Assembly: GCF_024758505.1 (NCBI RefSeq)
Contig: NZ_CP077970.1
Coordinates: 4,464,001-4,528,000, forward strand
Source: Bradyrhizobium arachidis
GTDB taxonomy: Bacteria; Pseudomonadota; Alphaproteobacteria; Rhizobiales; Xanthobacteraceae
Length of the DNA: 64,000 nt
Reading direction: 5' to 3'
Part shown: positions 57,048 to 64,000 of the stretch, piece after piece
How the letters are laid out: each line of letters opens with the position of its first letter
Position numbering within the stretch: position 1 is the stretch's first letter
Position numbers and translations under genes: made by a program
The notes under the pieces: model-generated
Told to the model about the DNA's origin: nothing
Database searches by the model: none
The model's input: the letters and a program-made list of their open reading frames with translations, nothing else

Positions 57048-57994
57048 CAGCGATATTCGATCATCGCCGCCTTGCGGATCTCGGCCAGATAGCTCTTCGA
57101 GGTCTTCTCGAACTTCTCGACGTACATCTTCTCGCGGATCTCGCGCTTCTTCGGCGTGTCGATCATGGTCGGCTTGCGCGAGCAGAGCACCACCATTTCG
57201 ATGCCCTGCTTGGTGACCTCGGGCGGGGTGAGATGGCCGACCGGTGTGTCGTCGAGCACCTTGCGCAGCGGCTCGGGCAGGTCTGCGGTGGTCTTGGTCA
57301 CGCTGTCGCGGATCGCGGCGTTCGGCGTTGAGCGGAACAGGGAGTTGGCTTCATCGCAGCTCCCGACGCGTGAACGATAGAGTTCGGCTTCCTTCTTGCG
57401 CGCCTCGAGCGTGGCGTCAGCCGAGCCGCGCGGCACCACCAGCACGATCGGCTGCATCTTGTACTCGGTGCCCTCGACCTGAAGCTTTTCGCCGTTCTCG
57501 GCCTGCACCTTGTCGGCAACGTCCTTCTCGCCGACCTGGAGGCGCTCCTTGTAGCGGCCGCGCACGAGGCTGGTCCAAACCATCTCCGAGCGCATGCGGC
57601 TCTTCAGCGTCTCCGGGCGGATGCCCTTCATCTCGAGCGACTTGGTGAGCTGGTCCGGCGTGATCCGCATGCGCGAGGCCATGCCGGAATAGGACCCCTC
57701 GACGTCGGAAGGGCCGGGATCGACGCCGTATTTCTTGCCTTCCTTGATCTTCACCTTGTCGTCGATCAGCTCGTTGATGATCTCCTGCCGGCTCGGCTTC
57801 TTGTGCGACACCAGTTCGTCCAGCCTGCCGCGCTGCTCGATGTCGAAATCGGTGATCGGCTCGCCGTTGACCATGAGCACGATGTTTTGCGCGCGCGAGG
57901 GCGTCGTGCCGCCGATCAGCAGCAATCCGGCGCCCACGGTCAGGGCAAGGGCGAAGCGGAGGAGGCGGTGCACTGGCAATGGGGTCGTCATCAT
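57047..57994 (-). CDS. surA: SurA-type periplasmic chaperone/peptidyl-prolyl isomerase
   Basis: About 315 residues from ATG 57994; earlier in-frame starts to 58072 are possible. A signal peptide ends at TPSRAQN, then the SurA N-terminal domain (VLMVNGEPITDFDIEQR, RQEIINELIDDKVK) and a degraded parvulin-like C-terminal part (LTPPEVTKQGIEMVVLCSRKP). SurA assists outer membrane proteins including LptD, next upstream. Shorter than E. coli SurA (428), which has two parvulin domains. Confidence 0.88.
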   Translation of the reverse strand: MMTTPLPVHRLLRFALALTVGAGLLLIGGTTPSRAQNIVLMVNGEPITDFDIEQRGRLDELVSHKKPSRQEIINELIDDKVKIKEGKKYGVDPGPSDVEGSYSGMASRMRITPDQLTKSLEMKGIRPETLKSRMRSEMVWTSLVRGRYKERLQVGEKDVADKVQAENGEKLQVEGTEYKMQPIVLVVPRGSADATLEARKKEAELYRSRVGSCDEANSLFRSTPNAAIRDSVTKTTADLPEPLRKVLDDTPVGHLTPPEVTKQGIEMVVLCSRKPTMIDTPKKREIREKMYVEKFEKTSKSYLAEIRKAAMIEYR

Positions 57995-58071
57995 TGTCGC
58001 TCGCATGTCAGCCAAGGTGAGTTGATCTTGCGATCGGAAACCTCCCGGGGGCCGCCGGGGCATACGCATCA

Positions 58072-60585
58072 CTACTGCATAAAGCCGGTGGAACTGCTCG
58101 TCGCCGAGGCCGAGGAAGTTGCCAATGTCCGGAGGCCGAACTGGAACATGAACGCGTGGCTCAATGTCGGCGGGGCGGTGCCGGCGGTGTAGCTATAGGA
58201 GGTTACATAGTTCGCCGCCAGCACGAAGCAATCGTCGACGTAGCCGGCGCCGACCACATACTGGTTGATCTTGTTGGCCTCGAGGTCCCAGCGCGCCGAG
58301 CCCTGGACCACCCAGTTGGCCGCGACCTTCAGCGAGCCCGAGGTGAGGATGCCCTCGCGCCGCGTCAGATAGCCGAGTTCCGGCTGCGGCGCGTAATTGC
58401 CGTAGATCATGCTGACCGACCAGCGGTCGAAATTGGCGCGGCCTTCGGCCTCGAAGCGCTGCACGTTCCAGGTCTGCTCGTCGAGCCGGGTGCGGACGCT
58501 GAACGTGTAGGTGCGGTTCGGCGAGTAGTTGACGCGCGCGACGTAGTCGGAGCGCGGCTTGTCGAGGCCCGAGTTGAGGCCGGTGTTGATCTCGTCCTGC
58601 ACCGCGAAGGAGTTTAGGCCGAACATCTGGTAGGACTGGCCGAACAGCATGTTGATCGAGCCGCCGCGGTCGAACTGCGTGGTCGCCTGCACGCCGACAT
58701 TGGCGCGGCCGCCGCCTTCGACGCGGTCGTAACCGGAGAACTTGTCGACGCTGAACAGGTTGCTGGCGTCGAACACCATGCTCTGCGCGTCCTCGTTGGG
58801 AAGCTTGCCGGCATAGGTCTCGTTCGGCCGGATGATCACTTGCGCGATCGGCTCGACGGTGGTCGTGCCCCACGGCTGCACGTTGATGAAGGGATAGCGG
58901 TATTCCAGGCCAACCGTCGGCATCAGCCGCAGCGCTTGGGTGTCGCCGACCGGCAGGAAGTTCGACACGCCCGGCTGGTTGGAGACCGAGGAGTTGATGG
59001 CATCGGCGCGCAGGATCGCGAACGGCGTGAAGATCTGGCCGAACGGATCGGTGAACGATTTGCGCCACTGCGCCTCCGCCGTCAGGCGGGTGTAGGTTCC
59101 GGGGAAGCCGCGCAACAGACATTGCGTGGGAAGGCGCGCGAGCGGATCGGCCGACGCGGTTGTGCACAGGCCGTTGGTGTTGGCGAGCGTCGTGATCGGA
59201 TCGAACACGGCGGTCTCGCGCGACAGGTTGAGGAAGCTGGTCTTGTAGCTGAACTCGCCGCCGAAGACGGGGTAGTTGAGCACGTTCGAATAGTCGAGCA
59301 CCGGCCAGATGATCGGCACCTGGCTCTGGTTACCCGAGAAGCTCAGATAATACATCGTCCGCACGTCGAAGAAGCTGCGGTTGCCGACGCCGGTCAGATA
59401 GAGCTGCGACAACGCCTCGGTCGGCAGCAGCAGGAACGACGAGAACGGGTCGCGGTACTGCGCCAGGCGGTAGTCCGACATGAAGTAGTAGTCGGACAGC
59501 ACGACGCCGTCCCAGCCCCAGACCCATTTGTCGTTCAGCGCGAACTGACCATGGGTTTCGAGGCCGCCGCGGAACTGGCGGTCGCCCGGCTGTCCGGAGA
59601 ACGCGCTGCGGTCGAGCTGGTCGATGCCATAGGCGCGGATCGAATACGCACCGTCTATCAGGCGCTGGCGGAACTCGGCTTGCCCCAGCACGCCCTGCCG
59701 CGTCGTGATGCGCGGGTTGAGTGTGAGGTCGTAGTCCGGCGCGATCGCCCAGTAGAACGGGACTTCGACGCCGTAGCCGAACGTGGTCGTGCTCGAGGTG
59801 AAGCCAGGCATCAGGAAGCCGGTCTTGCGCTTCACGGTCGGATCGGGCGTCGAGAAATACGGCATGTAGGCGAGCGGCACGCCGAAGAATTCGAGCTGCG
59901 CCGTCTCGAAATACAGCATCTTCTCCTGCTGGTCGTGGATGATGCGGGCACCCTTGACCTGCCAGAGCGGCGGCTTCTTCGGATCGTCCTTACAGGGCGC
60001 GCAGGCCGTGTAGACGCCGTTCTCGAATACCGTGTAGTTGCCGCTGGAGCGGTCGGCGCGGGTCGCCGCCATCCGGGTCTGGTCGGCGGTGTCGACGCGC
60101 AGCGAATCGACGAAGCCGTCGCGGTAGTCGTCCGACAGATCCATGATCTCGGCATAGGTGATCTTGCCGTCGGCATCCGTCATGCGGATGTTGCCTTCGG
60201 CATGCAGCCGCTTGGTCTTCTGGTCGTAGATGACCTTGTCGGCCTCGACGCTGGTGCCGTTGTAGAACAGCTGGACGTTGCCGACCGCCGAGATGCGCGA
60301 GTTGTTGTAGTCGTAGTCGACCTCGACCGCCTGCACGAGCATCTGCCCGTCATTGGCGGCCTTCGGCGGCTTGGGACGCGGCGGCAGCGGATTGTAGGTG
60401 AAGCTCTGGGCGGCCGCAGGTGTCACGGCGGCGACGTCGGCGAGCCCGGCCAGCGCCAGCGCGGCCAGGAACGCGACCAGGACCTTACGTGCGGGCAAGT
60501 TGCGCGCAGGCAAGCCGCCTGCGTTCGCGCGCACCATGGTGCGCAGCGCCAACGCAGACACGAGCCCTCGTCGGACGGCAGTCAC
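58072..60585 (-). CDS. lptD: LPS-assembly outer-membrane protein LptD
   Basis: 837 residues from GTG 60585, which has AGGAGG seven bases upstream; the frame runs open to 60651 but without support. A signal-like region ends AVTPAAAQSF; the OstA/LptA-like domain follows (VDYDYNNSRISAVGNVQLFYNG), then the 26-strand barrel. It inserts lipopolysaccharide into the outer leaflet with LptE. It overlaps the lptG stop by one base. Confidence 0.95.
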   Translation of the reverse strand: MTAVRRGLVSALALRTMVRANAGGLPARNLPARKVLVAFLAALALAGLADVAAVTPAAAQSFTYNPLPPRPKPPKAANDGQMLVQAVEVDYDYNNSRISAVGNVQLFYNGTSVEADKVIYDQKTKRLHAEGNIRMTDADGKITYAEIMDLSDDYRDGFVDSLRVDTADQTRMAATRADRSSGNYTVFENGVYTACAPCKDDPKKPPLWQVKGARIIHDQQEKMLYFETAQLEFFGVPLAYMPYFSTPDPTVKRKTGFLMPGFTSSTTTFGYGVEVPFYWAIAPDYDLTLNPRITTRQGVLGQAEFRQRLIDGAYSIRAYGIDQLDRSAFSGQPGDRQFRGGLETHGQFALNDKWVWGWDGVVLSDYYFMSDYRLAQYRDPFSSFLLLPTEALSQLYLTGVGNRSFFDVRTMYYLSFSGNQSQVPIIWPVLDYSNVLNYPVFGGEFSYKTSFLNLSRETAVFDPITTLANTNGLCTTASADPLARLPTQCLLRGFPGTYTRLTAEAQWRKSFTDPFGQIFTPFAILRADAINSSVSNQPGVSNFLPVGDTQALRLMPTVGLEYRYPFINVQPWGTTTVEPIAQVIIRPNETYAGKLPNEDAQSMVFDASNLFSVDKFSGYDRVEGGGRANVGVQATTQFDRGGSINMLFGQSYQMFGLNSFAVQDEINTGLNSGLDKPRSDYVARVNYSPNRTYTFSVRTRLDEQTWNVQRFEAEGRANFDRWSVSMIYGNYAPQPELGYLTRREGILTSGSLKVAANWVVQGSARWDLEANKINQYVVGAGYVDDCFVLAANYVTSYSYTAGTAPPTLSHAFMFQFGLRTLATSSASATSSSTGFMQ

Positions 60586-61682
60586 TAACCGTCCTCCTGA
60601 TAGAGCAAGGCCAAAAAGCCGGTGAGGCCGCCCACCACTACGGGCAACCACGCCGCAGCGATCGGATGCATCAACTCAGCCTTGCTCAAGTCTTCAGTCA
60701 CTTTCGACAGAACGTAGAGCAGAAAGCCTGCGCCCACGCCACTCAAAACCATCTTCTGCACGCCGCCCATCCGGAAGAAGCGCAACGACACGGAGGCCGC
60801 CAGCATCACCATGGCTGCAAGCAAAAACGGCTGCGCCAGAAGCTTGTGATACTGGAGTCGATATCCGGCTGTCGCGAAGCCCGAGCTTTCGGAGGAGCGG
60901 ATGTAGCTCGGTAGTTGCCAAAAGGACACAGTTTCGGGTGTGGAAAAACTGTTGCGGACCTGCGCCTCGGTGAGCGCGGTCGGAATCTCCATGCGGGCCT
61001 GGTCCAGCGGCGGCGCATCCAGCGCGTAGCGGCGGACGTTCTTGAACAGCCAGTGGCCGTCCTCGAGCGTGGCCTCGCGCGCCTCGATCCGCTCCTTGAA
61101 GTGGAAGTCCGTGTCGAAACGGAACAGCGTCAGGCCGGTCAGGCGCACGCCCTGCTTCTCGCTGCGCGCGGCATTGATGATGACCTGGCCGTCATTGGTG
61201 ATCTGGTTGAGCCAGAAGCCGGAGGCGTCCTGGATGCCGCCGCCCGGCGTCGAGCCGAACAGCTCGGCCTCCATGCGCTTGGAGAGCTCGCGCAGGTTAG
61301 CCGACATCGGATTGTAGGCGACGGTGGCGATGAAGCCGATCAGGAGCGCGCTGCCGAGCGCGGGCGAGATGAACTGCCAGGCCGAGATGCCGGCGGCGCG
61401 CGCCACCACGAGCTCGAGCCGGCGGGAGAGGGCCAGGTAGCAGGTCATGGCGCCGATCAGCATGCAGAACGGCGTCAGCTTCTCCAGGAGTTGCGGCACG
61501 CGGAACAGCGAGGTCTCGGCAATCGTGATCGCGGAGGCGTTGGCTAACCCTGAGGTCTTGCGCACCATCTCGATGTAGTCGACCAGCACGAGCAGCACGA
61601 AAATGCTGGCGAACACGCCGAGCGCGTTGATGACGAAGCGGCCGGCGAAATAGCGCCCGAGCGTGTTGGTGAGCATGCTCAT
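60585..61682 (-). CDS. lptG: LPS export permease LptG
   Basis: 365 residues from ATG 61682, which overlaps the lptF stop (ATGA). Six helices in the YjgP/YjgQ arrangement: LTNTLGRYFAGRFVINALG at the front, EKLTPFCMLIGAMTCYLALSRR, and a periplasmic beta-jellyroll middle before the last helices. Forms LptB2FG, extracting LPS from the inner membrane. Confidence 0.94.
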   Translation of the reverse strand: MSMLTNTLGRYFAGRFVINALGVFASIFVLLVLVDYIEMVRKTSGLANASAITIAETSLFRVPQLLEKLTPFCMLIGAMTCYLALSRRLELVVARAAGISAWQFISPALGSALLIGFIATVAYNPMSANLRELSKRMEAELFGSTPGGGIQDASGFWLNQITNDGQVIINAARSEKQGVRLTGLTLFRFDTDFHFKERIEAREATLEDGHWLFKNVRRYALDAPPLDQARMEIPTALTEAQVRNSFSTPETVSFWQLPSYIRSSESSGFATAGYRLQYHKLLAQPFLLAAMVMLAASVSLRFFRMGGVQKMVLSGVGAGFLLYVLSKVTEDLSKAELMHPIAAAWLPVVVGGLTGFLALLYQEDG

Positions 61683-62848
61683 GCGGTCACCGGCCGACCG
61701 AACAGCCGCGCAATGCGCGCGTTCGATCTGTTGATGGCCTCGAGCAGGGCCGGCGGCGGTTCGACCACGACGCCGGCAATGATCATCCACAGCCCGCCGC
61801 CGATGGCGGCGAACAGCATGGCGTACTGGATCAGGGGGGCGAGTGGCGATTTCACCGCCATCACCGAGCAGGCAAAACCTGCCATGCGCAGGCCGAACAC
61901 CGCCAGGATCGAGCCGCCGATCGAGAAGTTGCGGCTTTGGCGCGTCGTGCGCGGCGCGCCGAGAAAGGCGAAGGTCAGTGCGGCGAAGGCGAACGGATAG
62001 AGCGGCGCCATGATGCGGTCATGCAGCTCCGAGCGGAACTGGCCGGGCACCTGCTTGTAGACGGAATCGTTCTCGGCCGGAGAGAACAATTCCCAGAGGT
62101 AGCGCTCGCGGATGCCGAGCGTGACGTCATGGCCCTGGTTGGAGAACTTTGACATGTCGAAGGCGTGGCGGCTGAACGTCACCAGCGCCGGGTCCCGCTT
62201 GCCGGTCTCGAAGCGCTGGAGATTGCCGTCCTCAAGCACCAGGAACGATCCGTCGCCGCTCTTCACTACGGTGCCGCGCTCGGCGACGATCGAGTTGCGC
62301 TCCTTGGGATCGCGGCGGTCGTCGATGAAGATGCCGGCGAGAATGCCGCCGGGCTGGCGCTCGCGGATCCGGATCGTGAGGTTCTGGTCGAGCTGGGCGA
62401 AGCGGCCGGGCTGCAGGATGTTGGTCAGCACGTCGGCGGTGATCTCGGCGTCCCACTGCTTGATGCGGCGCATGCCGTCGGGGGCGAGGTAGGCCGCGAT
62501 GAAGGCGACCAGCAGCGCCACCACGCAGGTGGCGTAGAAGAACGGATAGAACAGCCGGAACGGCGAGAAGCCGGCGGCATTCATCACGATGATCTCGGAA
62601 TCGGTCGCAAGCTTGTTCAGGGTGTGCGAGATCGCGATCATCAGCGCGATCGGCGAGATGATCAGGATGAGCGCCGGGATCACGAGACCGGTGATGCCGA
62701 GGAAGGTCAGGATGGTCTGACCCTGGCTCGTCATCAGATCGATGCCGCGCAACGCCTGCGTAATCCAGATCACGCCGGTGAGGCTGACCAGGACCAGCGC
62801 AAACGACGCGAGCGTCGTACGAAAAATATACCTGTCGATCGACCCCAT
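61679..62848 (-). CDS. lptF: LPS export permease LptF
   Basis: 389 residues from ATG 62848 (MGSIDRYIFRTTLASFALVL). Helices and the periplasmic domain match YjgP/YjgQ proteins; LATDSEIIVMNAAGFSPFRLFYP is the conserved cytosolic coupling segment. Upstream frame to 62914 is not used. First gene of the lptF-lptG-lptD-surA-pdxA-rsmA string, divergent from pepA. Confidence 0.93.
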   Translation of the reverse strand: MGSIDRYIFRTTLASFALVLVSLTGVIWITQALRGIDLMTSQGQTILTFLGITGLVIPALILIISPIALMIAISHTLNKLATDSEIIVMNAAGFSPFRLFYPFFYATCVVALLVAFIAAYLAPDGMRRIKQWDAEITADVLTNILQPGRFAQLDQNLTIRIRERQPGGILAGIFIDDRRDPKERNSIVAERGTVVKSGDGSFLVLEDGNLQRFETGKRDPALVTFSRHAFDMSKFSNQGHDVTLGIRERYLWELFSPAENDSVYKQVPGQFRSELHDRIMAPLYPFAFAALTFAFLGAPRTTRQSRNFSIGGSILAVFGLRMAGFACSVMAVKSPLAPLIQYAMLFAAIGGGLWMIIAGVVVEPPPALLEAINRSNARIARLFGRPVTA

Positions 62849-63189
62849 GCGCGACCGTTCGATCCCCAACCAAGCCCACCAACCACAAACGGATTTTAAG
62901 GCTTTCCGACCCATCCCCGAATGGGGATCCCCAAGGGCCGATTCACCGCTCTTCCGCCGACTAATCTCTCACTACCATCCCTTTGATCCGTCAACAAAAT
63001 GGCTGCCCCATGGCACCGTTAGGATATGGTTAATATTTCCCTCGTTGTGGCCTTGGCGCCACGGGCGGCGCTTGGCACGGCCCGCCCGGTCGGGCCATAG
63101 TGCGGCAGGATCAGTGAATCGCGGTTCAGGAAGCCGCTGCGGCGTGGCCCGTGGCCGGCAAAAAGTCCCGTCTTTTGGAGGAGTTATCC
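62849..63189. other. Divergent regulatory region between lptF and pepA
   Basis: 341 bases without a gene. On the minus strand TTGACG (62989-62994) could be a -35 for lptF, but a good -10 was not found. A hairpin GGCCCG-cccggt-CGGGCC (about 63079-63096) lies in the pepA leader. GGAGGAG precedes the pepA start. Confidence 0.4.
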
Positions 63190-64000
63190 ATGTCCGACGC
63201 CGTCAAGGTCGGCTTCGTCCCGTTTTCGGCCGCCCCGCGGGGTATTCTGGTGGCGTTTTGTGACGATGGTCTGAAGTTCGGCCCTGCGACATCGAAGGCG
63301 CTGGGAGCGGCGACCGATCTCGTCAAACGGGCGGCCGCGGCGAGCCAGTTCAAGGGCAAAAGCGGCGCCGCCCTCGACATCCTGGCGCCGGAGGGATTGA
63401 AGGCCTCCCGCCTGATCGTGATCGGCACCGGCAAGGCTGCCGCGCTCAAGATCAACGATTTCCTCAAATTCGGCGGCGTCGCGGCCGGCAAGCTTGGGGC
63501 CGGCAATGGCGGCATGACCATCATGGCCGAACGGCCCGATGGCGCCATGACCGGCGAGCAACTGGTCGCGATCGGCTCCGGCCTGCGGCTGCGCGCCTAC
63601 AAGTTCGATCGCTACAAGACCAAGAAGAAGGACGGCGAGGAGGGCGCCTTGCGCGCCGACGTCTCGCTGGCGGTCGCCGACGTCGCCGCCGCGAAAAAGG
63701 CCTTTGCGCCCGCAGGTCACGTCGTCGACGGCGTGATTATCGCGCGCGACCTCGTCAACGAGCCGCCGAACGTGCTTTACCCCGAGGAGTTCGCGCGGCG
63801 CGCGAGCCAGTTGCGCAAGCTCGGCGTCGCGGTCGAGGTGCTCGACGTCAAGGCGATGCACAAGCTCGGCATGGGCGCGCTGCTCGGCGTCGGCCAGGGT
63901 TCTGCGCGGCCGAGCCGCACCGTGATCATGCGCTGGAACGGCGGCAAGAAGGGCACAGCCCCCGTTGCCTTCGTCGGCAAGGGCGTCTGCTTCGACACCG
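63190..64000 (+). CDS. pepA: Leucyl aminopeptidase, M17 family (3' truncated)
   Basis: 270 residues are present before the window ends. The N-terminal macro-like domain is followed by [18 protein letters not shown] and the first metal-binding stretch [12 protein letters not shown], where the zinc-site lysine and Asp begin. TTGGAGGAGTTATCC precedes the ATG. The catalytic half lies outside. PepA removes N-terminal residues from peptides and may bind DNA in site-specific recombination. Divergent from lptF, a common order in alphaproteobacteria. Confidence 0.94.
   Translation, partial: MSDAVKVGFVPFSAAPRGILVAFCDDGLKFGPATSKALGAATDLVKRAAAASQFKGKSGAALDILAPEGLKASRLIVIGTGKAAALKINDFLKFGGVAAGKLGAGNGGMTIMAERPDGAMTGEQLVAIGSGLRLRAYKFDRYKTKKKDGEEGALRADVSLAVADVAAAKKAFAPAGHVVDGVIIARDLVNEPPNVLYPEEFARRASQLRKLGVAVEVLDVKAMHKLGMGALLGVGQGSARPSRTVIMRWNGGKKGTAPVAFVGKGVCFDT

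Noticed and set aside
58840..60588. Plus-strand frame of 582 codons
   Set aside because: It is wholly antisense to lptD, Arg/Val/Gly-rich with no motif; high GC keeps the opposite frame open.

Overview
The window reads as chromosomal DNA of an alphaproteobacterium of the Bradyrhizobium group (Nitrobacteraceae). Support comes from the high GC content, several genus-style interspersed palindromic repeats, a leucine-type ABC transporter with 'QDK.IKIGVL' binding proteins, and two ribosomal/fatty-acid/LPS core blocks in an order I associate with rhizobial genomes. The assignment is by recognition, not by a search. I see no tRNA, rRNA, CRISPR array, prophage or insertion sequence.

Layout. 0-4.4 kb: a branched-chain amino-acid-type ABC transporter (livG partial, livF, binding protein, livH, livM). 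4.5-6.2 kb: a DUF47/Pit phosphate uptake pair behind a PHO-box-like site. 6.2-6.6 kb: a SugE/Gdx guanidinium exporter on the minus strand, preceded by two ACGA-loop hairpins that match a guanidine-II (mini-ykkC) riboswitch. 6.7-15.6 kb: prfC, a secreted protein, an NnrU-family protein, an acyl-CoA synthetase, a TPR protein, a lipoprotein, der and an MFS exporter. 15.7-19.1 kb: a second binding protein related to the one at 1.3 kb, an NHL-repeat protein and an SDR.

19.3-40.3 kb, mostly minus strand: the core series rpsF-rpsR-DUF2232-rplI, dnaB-alr, radA, cvpA-purF. It is split by accessory blocks. One (23.3-30.1 kb) holds a periplasmic binding protein overlapping a membrane GGDEF-EAL protein, a TauE/SafE permease, a GFA-type enzyme, an SGNH hydrolase and xthA. 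The other (33.3-37.7 kb) holds a cyclopropane-fatty-acid-synthase-like enzyme, a c-type cytochrome with a long charged tail, and a TetR-thioesterase pair. The rpsF leader has a good promoter and a helix that would hide the ribosome binding site.

40.6-63.2 kb: a TetR-desaturase operon with a perfect 17-bp operator-like palindrome; then fabD-fabG-acpP-fabF-mltG-yicC-gmk on the plus strand; an accessory block (49.2-55.1 kb) with three secreted proteins, a caspase-like protease apparently cut from its C-terminal DUF4189 domain by one TGA codon, a winged-helix protein and an alcohol dehydrogenase; then rsmA-pdxA-surA-lptD and lptG-lptF on the minus strand, with the start of pepA divergent at the right edge.

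Functionally the window joins membrane-lipid supply (fab genes, desaturase, CFA synthase), envelope assembly (lptD/F/G, surA, mltG) and translation/replication housekeeping, with small regulated transport and signalling modules between them.
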